The translations under genes and the position numbers were made by a program. Positions 13,901 to 22,696 of a DNA stretch of 27,045 bases are shown here, in pieces. The notes under the pieces are model-generated. The model was not told the DNA's origin. It made no database searches and saw only the letters and a program-made list of their open reading frames with translations. The DNA comes from Candidatus Jorgensenbacteria bacterium (GTDB lineage: Bacteria > Patescibacteriota > Minisyncoccia > UBA6257 > GWB1-50-10). The stretch's first letter is position 1. Each line of letters starts with the position of its first letter. The stretch covers positions 1-27,045 of the forward strand of contig JACRFG010000029.1 of NCBI GenBank assembly GCA_016234345.1, read 5' to 3'.

Positions 13901-14989
13901 ATGATTGAACAACTCCTAAAAAACAAAACTGCTAAAGAAAAAGCCAACTTCAAAGGCCAAGAAATCGCCAAACTCGGTTCAATCCAAAGAGAACTTCACG
14001 GCAAATACGAAATTGAAATTACTGGACTTAACGCTATTGAAGGCGGGGTTGAGTTTTATGTAAGGGCTTGGGATTTACAAGGCAATTCCATTTCTCTCGG
14101 AATGGGTGTCGAGATGGAACATTTCAGAATTTTTAATCCTCAAATACTTATCGATGACCTTAATGGCGACATCATAAAAGATTATACCGATGAACGGGGT
14201 GTGTTTCATAAATATCGCCAAAGAGAAGATTTGAAAGAAACTCTTTTGCGAGATATTGAACACACGATTTTTACCCACAATAAAGGAATCAATCCTCCAA
14301 AAGGAAGCATTGGCAGCACTACTTCTACTTTTTATCCTGCCACGGGAGCGAATAGTCCTGTTGATGGATTTGTTCGCCGTTCCGGCGTCGATCAAACTTG
14401 GGCTGATGTAATATCTGGAGCTGGAACAACCGCCGGCGTTAGCGATACTCAAATGCCAGCCAGTGGAGATCTTGCTTCTTTGACAACGAATCAATGGGCG
14501 GCAAATTATCGGGCTATTTTTACTTTTGACACTTCCCCTATCGGGACCGATGATATAGCTTCTTCCACTTTTTCGCTTTATGGCTATGCGAAAGCAAGCG
14601 CTGTGGGAAACACCCCAAATCTTGATGTCTATGCCGCTACTCCCGCCGCTGTTAATAATTTAGCTGTCGCTGATTATGGACAAGTAGGCTCTACTTCTCT
14701 TTCGGACGCTCCGATTTCTTATAATTCATTTTCCACCACTGGTTATAATGACTTTGCTCTTAATGCGACAGGTCTTGCCAACATAAACAAAACCGGTGTT
14801 TCCAAGTTTGGAACTCGGAGCGCTAATTATGATGTCGGCGCTTCTACTCCTCCGTCTTGGAACGCAGATGGAGTTGATTCATTACGCGTCTATTTTGCCG
14901 ACAATGGTTCAAACCAACCCAAACTGGTGGTGGTGCATAGTGAGGCAACCACAGGTGCAGCATTTTTATTAAACTTTATGCAACCATAA
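13901..14989 (+). CDS. Appendage protein with a C-terminal DNRLRE-like beta domain
   Basis: A 362-aa protein. The first ~125 residues (KANFKGQEIAKLGSIQRELH..., then IEGGVEFYVRAWDLQGNSI) resemble a small module common in phage/CPR structural proteins. The rest (FTFDTSPIGTDDIASSTFSL, YGYAKASAVGNTPNLDVYAA, ADYGQVGS, STTGYNDFALNATGLANI, KLVVVHSE) has the pattern of DNRLRE-type surface beta domains. C/T-ending codons are commoner here than in neighbours, which may reflect recent exchange of a receptor-binding module. Probably exposed on the tail or a fibre; the receptor is unknown. Confidence 0.6.
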   Translation: MIEQLLKNKTAKEKANFKGQEIAKLGSIQRELHGKYEIEITGLNAIEGGVEFYVRAWDLQGNSISLGMGVEMEHFRIFNPQILIDDLNGDIIKDYTDERGVFHKYRQREDLKETLLRDIEHTIFTHNKGINPPKGSIGSTTSTFYPATGANSPVDGFVRRSGVDQTWADVISGAGTTAGVSDTQMPASGDLASLTTNQWAANYRAIFTFDTSPIGTDDIASSTFSLYGYAKASAVGNTPNLDVYAATPAAVNNLAVADYGQVGSTSLSDAPISYNSFSTTGYNDFALNATGLANINKTGVSKFGTRSANYDVGASTPPSWNADGVDSLRVYFADNGSNQPKLVVVHSEATTGAAFLLNFMQP

Positions 14990-14992
14990 AAC

Positions 14993-15199
14993 ATGGCAGA
15001 CGAAAATTTTTACAAAGAAAAATTATGGAATGAAATCCTTGGCGAGATCAGGGAGATTAAGGTTGTGCAAACAAGTCAGGGCAAAGATATTGCCGACATT
15101 AAGATGAAAATGAATTGGGTATTCGGTTGGGCTTCGGGAATGGCAATAGTTTTCTCTGTAGGATTTAGCATAGTAAAAGATAAAATTTGGCCGAATTAA
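14993..15199 (+). CDS. XhlA/holin-like small membrane protein
   Basis: A 68-aa protein: residues 1-45 are charged and helical (LWNEILGEIREIKVVQTSQG), followed by one membrane segment (WVFGWASGMAIVFSVGFSIV, ~48-62) and a short basic end. This layout matches XhlA/haemolysin-type phage membrane proteins that help holins or anchor lysis complexes. It lies among tail genes rather than with the lysins, so a tail-membrane role is also possible. Confidence 0.55.
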   Translation: MADENFYKEKLWNEILGEIREIKVVQTSQGKDIADIKMKMNWVFGWASGMAIVFSVGFSIVKDKIWPN

Positions 15200-15200
15200 T

Positions 15201-15533
15201 ATGGCAAAAAAAGAAATAAAACCAAAAAGAATCAGATACAACAATCAGTACCATATCGAAAGATACATTAAGTACAAGAAAATTGTTATGGAGCATTACG
15301 GAAATAAATGTTCTTGTTGTGGGGAAACCAACTTTTGGTTCTTGGCATTAGATCATAAAAATAACGATGGATATAAATTGGGTAGAAGTAGAAAAGTCAT
15401 GCGATTTTCAACATTGGTAATACGTTCAAAAGAACATGGATATCCGAAATCTTTACAAATCCTTTGTTATAACTGCAATCAAGGAAAAAACAATCCTATT
15501 AACAAGTATATTTGCCCTCACAAATTTATTTGA
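15201..15533 (+). CDS. HNH homing endonuclease 2
   Basis: A 110-aa HNH nuclease of the same type as the one at 6197-6535: C37-x2-C40, LDHKNNDGYK with catalytic D51-H52, and C89-x2-C92-N. Basic N-terminus for DNA binding. It starts one base after the preceding stop and ends five bases before the next gene's ATG, so it is inserted cleanly between two structural genes and relies on their transcript. Its start (GAATTAATATGGCAA) resembles the start of the downstream gene (GAATCATATGGCAA). Confidence 0.85.
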   Translation: MAKKEIKPKRIRYNNQYHIERYIKYKKIVMEHYGNKCSCCGETNFWFLALDHKNNDGYKLGRSRKVMRFSTLVIRSKEHGYPKSLQILCYNCNQGKNNPINKYICPHKFI

Positions 15534-15538
15534 ATCAT

Positions 15539-17227
15539 ATGGCAACGCAACCTCTTATAATTAAAGATTGGGAAAAGGGTGTGGCAGATTCGCCCCACTT
15601 TGGGAATTCCCTAATGAGAAATGTTGATATTGAGGCATTCCCAGGAGCGCTTAAGGTCCAAAAAGCTACAGCGTCATTATTTTTTGCGACAGCACTATCG
15701 GCCACTTTTACTGCAGATGCGGCAACCGATATTCTAACGATTTCTGGCACAAATATGACAGATTATACTACAGGAACCGCAGTGACAGTTTCAAGCACTG
15801 GCACTCTTCCGACAGGTTTATCGGCTAGTACGAATTATTTTATAATTGCCGTATCAAGTTCAACAATAAAGTTGGCGACTACGATTGCATTGGCTAATGC
15901 TGGGACCGCAATAAATATCACGGATGCGGGCAGTGGTACGCATACGATCGCAACAGTCAATCCAGGCACGGTTAATCATATTGTCAGAGATACTCACGGC
16001 GATATTAAATTCTTTCATGATTCAAACGGGCGAGTGTGGTATTTAACAAGCGGTTCAACTAGAGTTCTTTTACTAAATGGCAACACACTAACAAATTCAT
16101 CGGGTCAGGGATTGGCTTTTATTAGAGATAATAACGCTACAGAAATCAGTAAGAAGAAATATTTATTTGTATTTAGGAATGCCTTAATAGATGTGGTTGA
16201 GATAACTGGCACGACTCAGATTGAAACTCCATCGTGGACAAGCGGGTGGCAAACAATGAATACAGGATCAGGAGCAGGGAATAGTCATCACGCATTAACA
16301 GGTCAAGATTTTATAATATATTACTGCGATGGGAGGTATATTGGAAGCATTAAAGAATTAACTACATTTGATCCAGCAAACAGTGCTACTTTTACATATA
16401 CCAGTCAAGCGCTGGATTTGCCTCAGCTTGAAATAGCGAACTGGCTTGAAGAGTTAGGAACCAATCTTGAAATAGCGGGGGATACATTTAACTTTATTTA
16501 TCCATGGGACAGATTATCCAATTCTTACAATTTACCGATTCCAGTGCCAGAAACTTCAATTAAGCGATTAAAAAATATCGGAAATCTCGTTTATATTTTG
16601 GCGGGGACAAAAGGAAATATTTATACAACACAGGGTTCATATGTCAATTTCGCAAAGAAACTTCCCGATTATCTGGTAAATAACAGCGGAACATTGCAAG
16701 CTAATCCAGTTACATGGGGCGGGATTACTTCTCGAAACGGGGTATTGCTTTTCGGGGTCGCTGGATTAACCAGTGGGAATAGCGGCGCATATATTTTATA
16801 TCCTGATGGTCGACTTGTCATGGACAATATTCCATCATCGGGATCGGGGAATGTTACGGCTTTATATGCTCAAAATGATTTCTATATCATGGGGCATGCA
16901 AGCGGAGGGAGTTATCATACTTCCACTCGATATGCTTCATATGAAGCAGTGGCGCATTCAGGGCTTTATAGATTATCAGATAAAACAAGAAAAGGCGCAT
17001 TATCAACATTAGAAGTTCAAGTCGCTAAACCCGTGGCCACTGGTCATATTAGGATTGGATATCGAGCCGATACATCAAGTTCATTTACTACGATTGATAC
17101 TTATACCGCCGATGGAACGGCAATATCATTTGAAAGCGATGCGGGATTAATTGATTTAGAAAACATCCAAGTTCAAGTCGAAATGGATGGATTATTTGAA
17201 TTAATGGAAGTTCGTTTATTGCCATGA
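15539..17227 (+). CDS. Tail/nozzle-type structural protein with inserted Ig-like domain
   Basis: A 562-aa protein. The N-terminus (MATQPLIIKDWEKGVADSPH, then FGNSLMRNVDIEAFPGALKV) is the known beginning of a phage tail protein family in short-tailed phages. Residues ~45-130 form an inserted beta domain (TADAATDILTISGTNMTDYT, TGLSASTNYFIIAVSSSTIK). The remaining ~430 residues carry propeller-like beta wording (FFHDSNGRVWYLTSG, IYYCDGRYIGSI, VYILAGTKGNIYTT, GGITSRNGVLLFG), in keeping with nozzle/gp10-like proteins. ATG 15539 is chosen over an upstream TTG because conservation starts here. It would form part of the tail tube below the connector. Confidence 0.6.
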   Translation: MATQPLIIKDWEKGVADSPHFGNSLMRNVDIEAFPGALKVQKATASLFFATALSATFTADAATDILTISGTNMTDYTTGTAVTVSSTGTLPTGLSASTNYFIIAVSSSTIKLATTIALANAGTAINITDAGSGTHTIATVNPGTVNHIVRDTHGDIKFFHDSNGRVWYLTSGSTRVLLLNGNTLTNSSGQGLAFIRDNNATEISKKKYLFVFRNALIDVVEITGTTQIETPSWTSGWQTMNTGSGAGNSHHALTGQDFIIYYCDGRYIGSIKELTTFDPANSATFTYTSQALDLPQLEIANWLEELGTNLEIAGDTFNFIYPWDRLSNSYNLPIPVPETSIKRLKNIGNLVYILAGTKGNIYTTQGSYVNFAKKLPDYLVNNSGTLQANPVTWGGITSRNGVLLFGVAGLTSGNSGAYILYPDGRLVMDNIPSSGSGNVTALYAQNDFYIMGHASGGSYHTSTRYASYEAVAHSGLYRLSDKTRKGALSTLEVQVAKPVATGHIRIGYRADTSSSFTTIDTYTADGTAISFESDAGLIDLENIQVQVEMDGLFELMEVRLLP

Positions 17228-17619
17228 CACCAGAAGAAATTATAAATAAATTAGATATTCTGACGGCGGATATTGAAAAGTTAAAAAAGCAATCGAAATT
17301 GCCCGATCATTTTCATAATGGATTTGATGTTTCTCGAGTGAAATTTCAAGATATTGATACAGTATTTTATGCTCAGTCGACAATTAATCCAAGCAGTTTG
17401 CTTGATGGGGCGGGAGAGATTAAAACAGCAACGGTAAACGGTGCTAATCTCGGTGATTTTGTTCTTATTGCTCCACCATATGATCTTCAAGGGATTACAG
17501 TCACAGGTTGGGTATCCTCAAGCAGTACGGTGAGTATAAGAATACAAAACGAAAGCGGCGGGACTCTTGATTTGGCGAGCGGAATATGGCGAATATTGGT
17601 TATTAGAAAGATTATATAA
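17224..17619 (+). CDS. Short fibre-like protein with HNG motif
   Basis: A 131-aa protein overlapping the previous stop by four bases (ATGA). A short N-terminal coiled coil (EEIINKLDILTADIEKLKKQ) is followed by LPDHFHNGFDVSRV, like the H.HNG.D.. motif common in small phage fibres, where it may bind metal. The rest is a beta C-terminus (TVSIRIQNESGGTLDLASGI). It probably accompanies the tail protein upstream. Its function in the virion is inferred. Confidence 0.55.
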   Translation: MTPEEIINKLDILTADIEKLKKQSKLPDHFHNGFDVSRVKFQDIDTVFYAQSTINPSSLLDGAGEIKTATVNGANLGDFVLIAPPYDLQGITVTGWVSSSSTVSIRIQNESGGTLDLASGIWRILVIRKII

Positions 17620-17632
17620 AATGTGTTATAAT
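17603..17632 (+). promoter_or_regulatory. Extended -10 promoter before the connector gene
   Basis: TGT-TATAAT (17624-17632) matches the extended -10 at the end of terL (both read TGTGTTATAATAT). A weak -35 (TTAGAA, 17603-17608) has an 18-bp spacer. The start codon at 17647 is only ~8 bases beyond the expected transcription start. Confidence 0.5.
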
Positions 17633-17646
17633 ATAAACATAAAACA

Positions 17647-18549
17647 ATGAAATCTTATACAACCCTAAGAACTGCTTATGGGGTAGACACAAAAAATACG
17701 GCGACAGCTAATCTCACGAAAGGTGATGAATGGATGAATGATTTTCATCGCCGACTTTTAGCCAAAGCTGATTGGCCATTTCTTCACAGATTAAGAACCG
17801 CTACGACAGTTGCTTCAACTACATTCGTAAATCTGCCTTATGATATGGATCAGGTGGAAAGCGTATTTGTGACAGTTAGCAGTACGAGATATGATCCTAA
17901 ACCAGCGCCGTCAAGACGATTCTGGGATCAGCTTCACTACACGACAGTAACATCGGATACTCCCGAGTATTGGTTTATTTATAACGGACAAATAGGATTA
18001 TGGCCAAGGCCCACTACGGCTGGCAATACAATTTCAATAAATGGGAAAGTTAGAGTTATAGATTTAAGCGTTGCCGACTATACGACAGGTACAATTACTA
18101 CCACTTCCACCACTTCTGCAGTAACAACAGTCACGGGATCCAGTACGGTGTGGACAGCACAAATGGGGGGTCGTTGGATGAGGATAACTTATATTAACAC
18201 TGCTAATACCGGAGACGGTGTATGGTATGAAATATCATCAGTAGCAAGCGCCACTTCATTGACTCTCGTAAGGCCATATGGCGGGACCGCAATCACGGCT
18301 GGTTCGGCTGCTTATACACTGGGTCAAATGCCTCTACTTCCCGAAGCATTTCAGGATCTCCCCGAAATTTATGCGGCATATCGGTATTGGTCGAAAGAAA
18401 AAGATGAAAGAGCGGCCGAATTTAAAACTATGTATCAAGAGGGAGTTACCAGTTTATTCAGCACTTATGGTGTGAATGATTTATCAATGGTTCTTGATGA
18501 TGGTGAAGATCGGTCGATTATTAATCCGAATTTAACGATAAACTTATGA
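17647..18549 (+). CDS. Head-to-tail connector/adaptor-like protein
   Basis: A 300-aa protein. MKSYTTLRTAYGVDTKNTAT, WMNDFHRRLLAKADWPFLHR, DMDQVESVFV and the C-terminal helices (LPEIYAAYRYWSKEKDERAA) suit a connector of the P22 gp4/T7 tail-tubular-A type, which joins the portal to the tail. A beta insertion lies at ~140-220 (TGTITTTSTTSAVTTV, MGGRWMRITYINTANTGDG), resembling additional domains in other phage connectors. Its separate promoter and place beside tail genes agree. The family link is from wording and order, not a search. Confidence 0.55.
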   Translation: MKSYTTLRTAYGVDTKNTATANLTKGDEWMNDFHRRLLAKADWPFLHRLRTATTVASTTFVNLPYDMDQVESVFVTVSSTRYDPKPAPSRRFWDQLHYTTVTSDTPEYWFIYNGQIGLWPRPTTAGNTISINGKVRVIDLSVADYTTGTITTTSTTSAVTTVTGSSTVWTAQMGGRWMRITYINTANTGDGVWYEISSVASATSLTLVRPYGGTAITAGSAAYTLGQMPLLPEAFQDLPEIYAAYRYWSKEKDERAAEFKTMYQEGVTSLFSTYGVNDLSMVLDDGEDRSIINPNLTINL

Positions 18550-18989
18550 TAAATAAAAAACGAAAAATTTGGCGTTGGAAATTGGCAGATAGATTAAATT
18601 TATCTGAAGTACGCAAAAAGCAATGGTTAAATGGATTTAAAGGTTCTACTGGAAAACACTGGATGCTCTCTGAAAAGACCCGAAAGTTACAGGGACTAAG
18701 GCAAATTGGTGAAAAAAACTATATGTGGAAAAATAATGCTACCGAGCGAAATTTTGGATTTTATCTAACAAATGCATATAAATTATGGCACAAAGAAATT
18801 ATTAAAAGAGATGGAAATATGTGTGTGTTATGTGGTTCAAAAAAACAATTAGAAGCAGATCATATTAAACCTCGTTCATTGTTTCCAAAACTAGCTCTTA
18901 TTATTGATAATGGTCGCACTCTTTGCCATGAATGTCATAAAAAAACAGATACATATTCTGGTCGAGTTCATAAATTAGCAATAATATAA
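18546..18989 (+). CDS. HNH homing endonuclease 3 with NUMOD-like N-terminus
   Basis: A 147-aa nuclease: an N-terminal DNA-binding stretch (GSTGKHWMLSEKTRKLQG, GEKNYMWKNN) like NUMOD3 modules of homing enzymes. It is followed by an HNH core with C93-x2-C96, LEADHIKPRS (D105, H106) and C127-x2-C130-HK. It is a different subfamily from the other two HNH genes here. It overlaps the connector stop by four bases and ends just before the next virion gene, another clean between-gene insertion. Confidence 0.87.
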   Translation: MINKKRKIWRWKLADRLNLSEVRKKQWLNGFKGSTGKHWMLSEKTRKLQGLRQIGEKNYMWKNNATERNFGFYLTNAYKLWHKEIIKRDGNMCVLCGSKKQLEADHIKPRSLFPKLALIIDNGRTLCHECHKKTDTYSGRVHKLAII

Positions 18990-18993
18990 AAAT

Positions 18994-20340
18994 ATGGCGA
19001 ATTACTCATTTTCAAACTTTTTCAAATCAATAGGGAGCACATTCAAACCATCGGCAACTCCTTTGTATAATCCGTTAGCTCAAAAACCAAAAACAATGGT
19101 TCCAGCCGCTCCAGTTTCGGGTCCGATAATACCACCTATTCCGAGTATACCGACAACGGGAGGCGATTCTTTAATGGCCATAAATACTCCTCCACAGTTC
19201 AGCGCATCCGCAATCCCGCAGGTAAAGGCTCCAGTGGTGCCGACAGTCCCCGCAATTACCCCTACTTTACCGCCAAAAACGCCAGTTTTGCCCACTATTA
19301 CGCCTACTCCGACAATTATGCCAGCTTCTGATACTTCCACCACAACAACGCCGACTCTACCAGCCGTCAGTCCCGCAACGCAAACAGCATACAATGCGGC
19401 AAATAAAGCAGTAGAAGAGTCTCTGAAGATAAGCCCCGATGAATTATCGACTCAGGCCGATATTGATAAGCTTATAGAATCGACAAAAGCGGGATATAGG
19501 GCCACTTCCGATCAGCCGATTCCGATGGAATTTATAACAGGTCAATTAGCATCAATAGAAAGGCGGGCGACAGGTCTTGCCGAACCTCTTGAAAGAAAAT
19601 TATCAAGATTACAGGCGGCCAGAACCGCTTCGCTTGAAGCATCCAAGTTCAAACTCGAAAGAACGGCAGATCAGCTAAAAATTGAAAGGGAAGCGAGTCA
19701 AAAAGCCAAAGAAGAAGCAGAAAGTGCAAGACGATTCGGAATCACCACAGGTCTTACTGAAAAAACCCAAGCTCAATCAAAACTTGAAGCCGATCGAAAG
19801 TTCGAAGAAGATAAACGACAATTCGGTCTCGATTATGCGATAAAACAAAGAGAAATAGCTGTCAAGGAAAGAGAAACGGCTATAAAAGAGACCGAAGCCA
19901 AAGGTGCGACAGGTGTGACTCCCGAAGCAGGTAGTGCACTTCAATTAATTAGCGAAATATTACCAAATGCCAAAGCAGTATCGGGAGCATTCCAAACAGG
20001 GATGATTCCATTCACAGCAGGAAAGGTAACAAAAAATAAATTAAATCAACTTAATGCGATTCTCGCAATCGGCGCAAGAAAATTAATCAAAGGACAGGGT
20101 CAAGTTTCTGATTATGAAGCTAAAATATTACAGCAATCAACGAATGCTCTAAGCAGTGGACTTTCGGAATCTGCATTTGCCGAGGAACTTAAAAGAATGC
20201 GAGGTATTTTGAATGCTAACGCTGGGTTTCCAGTCATGGTTCAGATTGTCCAAAATGGAAAAGTTGTCGATGAAGGCACACTAAGCCGTGAAGACATATT
20301 TGATGCGGCTTCTAAAGGTTATCAAATTAAGTATCAATAA
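18994..20340 (+). CDS. Proline-rich/coiled-coil internal virion protein candidate
   Basis: A 448-aa protein with three regions: a Pro/Thr-rich, probably disordered N-terminus (~30-125, e.g. PTVPAITPTLPPKTPVLPTI); a long charged helical region (~180-310, LSRLQAARTASLEASKFKLE, KQREIAVKERETAIKETEAK); and a compact C-terminal helical domain. It precedes another long structural gene by five bases. Ejection proteins of short-tailed phages have similar make-up and gene order, so this is a candidate for release into the host with DNA. Specific homology was not recognised. Confidence 0.5.
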   Translation: MANYSFSNFFKSIGSTFKPSATPLYNPLAQKPKTMVPAAPVSGPIIPPIPSIPTTGGDSLMAINTPPQFSASAIPQVKAPVVPTVPAITPTLPPKTPVLPTITPTPTIMPASDTSTTTTPTLPAVSPATQTAYNAANKAVEESLKISPDELSTQADIDKLIESTKAGYRATSDQPIPMEFITGQLASIERRATGLAEPLERKLSRLQAARTASLEASKFKLERTADQLKIEREASQKAKEEAESARRFGITTGLTEKTQAQSKLEADRKFEEDKRQFGLDYAIKQREIAVKERETAIKETEAKGATGVTPEAGSALQLISEILPNAKAVSGAFQTGMIPFTAGKVTKNKLNQLNAILAIGARKLIKGQGQVSDYEAKILQQSTNALSSGLSESAFAEELKRMRGILNANAGFPVMVQIVQNGKVVDEGTLSREDIFDAASKGYQIKYQ

Positions 20341-20345
20341 AAACA

Positions 20346-22097
20346 ATGGCATATGTAGTCGGAAAAGCGGCGCAAAACCTCCAGCAAACATCCGCTCCAA
20401 CAACAAGCGGGGGCGGTTATTTCGTTGGCAAAGCATCTCAAGGCGCTCCGACTCCTCCATCAAATATAGGGACCGCAGTACCGCAGGGAGAAAACTTTTT
20501 AACATCGCTTTTCAAAGCGCCGATTAAATCACTATTGGTAAAACCAATTCAGAGAACAGCTGAGGCATTAGTGGCCGCTCCGACTTATGCGTTCGGATCC
20601 GAAGAGCAGAAAAAAGCGATGGATATAGAATTAGCAAAGGCTCATGAGATAAATCTTAATATTCCAGGCACGAATTTTGGTCTCGGAAAATATAATATTG
20701 AGGCCCCAACAAGTGGTAAACAAGTCGCAGGCGAAGCGTTAGAAGCTGGCGCATATTTGGTTCCAGGCGGTAAAGCGGCAGGATTGGTAAAACCAACACT
20801 TAAAACATTGGTAAAAGAGGGCGTAAAAGTAGGCGCAACATCGGGTGGAGCGTTCGGAGCGGGAACCGCATTACAACAGGGCGCCGATGTAGGTGAAACA
20901 TTAAAACAAGCGGGGACTGGCGCAGTAGTCGGTGGAATAGCGGGCGGATTGATTCCTCCCGCAGTCGTTGGGGCTGGTAAAGTGGCGGGAAAAGTAACTG
21001 GTGCAGGCAGAGCCATTTTTGGTAGGCCGAAAACCGAGCAAGTAATGCAGGCCGTAAATGAACTTGAATCGAAATATAAAGATATCGAAAGAGGCTGGGT
21101 TTCAACAAGAAAGGCGAGCCTAAAAGCTGAACAGGTAACCCAATTAAAAAATAAAGCTGGCACAGTTGGTAGAACTCCCGAGAGAGTGTTAGCCGAAAGC
21201 GGAATTGTTCCTCAACATACTGGCGACACATTCACGACAAAAGGTCAAGCTAACAAACTTAGAGAAGATGTGACACCGCTTTATAAAGCAAATAAAACTG
21301 CTCTAAAAGAGGCGCAATTATCTACGACTCCAGTCGCTATAAATGATTTGGAAAACAGCACAATAAGTCGCATCAATTCAGGCAGTGGCACTTCACTTCA
21401 AAAAGAATCGATGATTACAAAGGCTCGTTCCGAATTTGAAGCATTAAAAAGAGAATTTGGCGATACTCTTAATCTCGACAATCTTGATACTGCAAAATCC
21501 ATGCAATGGGGTGCGACAAAATTTGATATGGCCGTTCCTCAATTAGAGAGGGATGTCCATTATGCAGTTGCAAAAAGCATGCAGGAAGCTATTGAAGAAT
21601 CGGCGGCCAGAGCTGGGGCGACAGATGTTGCACAATTAAACCGAGAAATCGGCGATATTTTAGAAGCATCAAAGTTTTTGGAAAATCTTGACGGCAAAAA
21701 AGTATTATATGGCCGTATGGGAACTCACATGCTTAGATTAAGCGGCGCAATTATAGGATCTCGAGGAGGTCCGCTGGGAAGTCTTGCGGGAGCGATCGGT
21801 GGCGATGTCGTTGCAAATATATTAAGAAATGTATCGATAGCTTCGCCAGTAAAAAGATTAATATTAAGAGATTTACAAAAAACCAATCCAGCGGCCTATA
21901 TTAGGACCATGAATTGGCTTGAAAAACAGGGCTTAGCCCGAGAGTTACGATTGGCATTGCCAGCACCGTCACCATTAGGATCCGCAAAAAATCCGATTAT
22001 TACTCCCCCGCCGACAGTATTTGAAAAAGGAGTACCACAAACAGTCAAACCGCCAGCGCCCTCCAGCTCCGCTGATGTTAAAAGAGGGGTTATTTGA
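20346..22097 (+). CDS. Putative internal virion/ejection protein
   Basis: A 583-aa protein. Gly/Ala-rich hydrophobic stretches at ~165-220 (VKVGATSGGAFGAGTALQQG, GTGAVVGGIAGGLIPPAVVG) and ~480-510 (LSGAIIGSRGGPLGSLAGAI) could insert into or span membranes, as pore-forming ejection proteins do. Between them is a charged helical part (ELESKYKDIERGWVSTRKAS). The C-terminus is Pro-rich and overlaps the start of the next, out-of-frame gene. In short-tailed phages such long proteins form the DNA-ejection channel. Assignment is by composition, size and place. Confidence 0.55.
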   Translation: MAYVVGKAAQNLQQTSAPTTSGGGYFVGKASQGAPTPPSNIGTAVPQGENFLTSLFKAPIKSLLVKPIQRTAEALVAAPTYAFGSEEQKKAMDIELAKAHEINLNIPGTNFGLGKYNIEAPTSGKQVAGEALEAGAYLVPGGKAAGLVKPTLKTLVKEGVKVGATSGGAFGAGTALQQGADVGETLKQAGTGAVVGGIAGGLIPPAVVGAGKVAGKVTGAGRAIFGRPKTEQVMQAVNELESKYKDIERGWVSTRKASLKAEQVTQLKNKAGTVGRTPERVLAESGIVPQHTGDTFTTKGQANKLREDVTPLYKANKTALKEAQLSTTPVAINDLENSTISRINSGSGTSLQKESMITKARSEFEALKREFGDTLNLDNLDTAKSMQWGATKFDMAVPQLERDVHYAVAKSMQEAIEESAARAGATDVAQLNREIGDILEASKFLENLDGKKVLYGRMGTHMLRLSGAIIGSRGGPLGSLAGAIGGDVVANILRNVSIASPVKRLILRDLQKTNPAAYIRTMNWLEKQGLARELRLALPAPSPLGSAKNPIITPPPTVFEKGVPQTVKPPAPSSSADVKRGVI

Positions 22098-22692
22098 TCC
22101 GAATGTTATCAGACAAAGAGGTCCGACAACATACGAACCACAAGCAAAAAATGTGTTTTATTCCCAAGGAAAAGCACCGTCGACAAATCGACTATATAGT
22201 AACCAAACTACTACTGCTGTAAAGAGTTCCGCCATTGGTAAAATTGTAGCACCAGCGGAAAAAGTCAGCAAGCGTTCGGTATCCACAGCTCTCGATAAAA
22301 TAGGGGTCAAGTCAGAAAATATTGTATCTGTTAGACAATTTGGATCATCAGTTGAGGGTAAAGTAAAACCCAATGATTATGATCACTTTATAATCGTGAA
22401 AGATGGATCAATGAAATTCTCAAAAAGAGATGGAATGAACCAGCCGATTATTAAAACAGTAGGTAAGGACCAGTATTTTATAATGCCTGAAACTGATGGC
22501 GAGGATTTATTACAGGCGATGCTTTATACGGGTAGAAAGGATCAAGATAGGCTATATTCTGGTAAAACGGTTGATTTAACAAAAGAATTTAAGAAAAAAT
22601 CTAATTTTGGAAAAAGTAAAGATTCCTATCTTCATAAGTGGGGCCCAAACTCTACAGCAAAAAGAGTGATTAGAAATATAATAAATAGATAA
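22075..22692 (+). CDS. Nucleotidyltransferase-like protein overlapping the ejection gene
   Basis: A 205-aa protein from ATG 22075. The stretch VSVRQFGSSVEGKVKPNDYD followed by HFIIV fits the nucleotidyltransferase signature GS..(G)..D.D (G90, S91, D101, D103) of small MNT-like enzymes, which transfer nucleotides to proteins or small molecules. The N-terminal ~60 residues are Pro/Ser/Thr-rich and resemble the tail of a virion protein. The frame is open up to about 22018 and overlaps the upstream gene in the +1 frame, with no clear ribosome site, so it might be made as a frameshift fusion to the ejection protein. The target is unknown. Confidence 0.55.
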   Translation: MLKEGLFDPNVIRQRGPTTYEPQAKNVFYSQGKAPSTNRLYSNQTTTAVKSSAIGKIVAPAEKVSKRSVSTALDKIGVKSENIVSVRQFGSSVEGKVKPNDYDHFIIVKDGSMKFSKRDGMNQPIIKTVGKDQYFIMPETDGEDLLQAMLYTGRKDQDRLYSGKTVDLTKEFKKKSNFGKSKDSYLHKWGPNSTAKRVIRNIINR

Positions 22693-22696
22693 AAAT

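Noticed and set aside
15512..15538. TTG start at 15512 for the tail/nozzle protein
   Set aside because: It would overlap the HNH gene; ATG 15539 matches the familiar MATQPL...DWEKG start.
20642..21231. Long minus-strand frames (143 and 173 aa) opposite the ejection gene
   Set aside because: They are Pro/Leu/Ala-rich shadows of the Gly/Ala-rich + strand gene with no recognisable motif or promoter.
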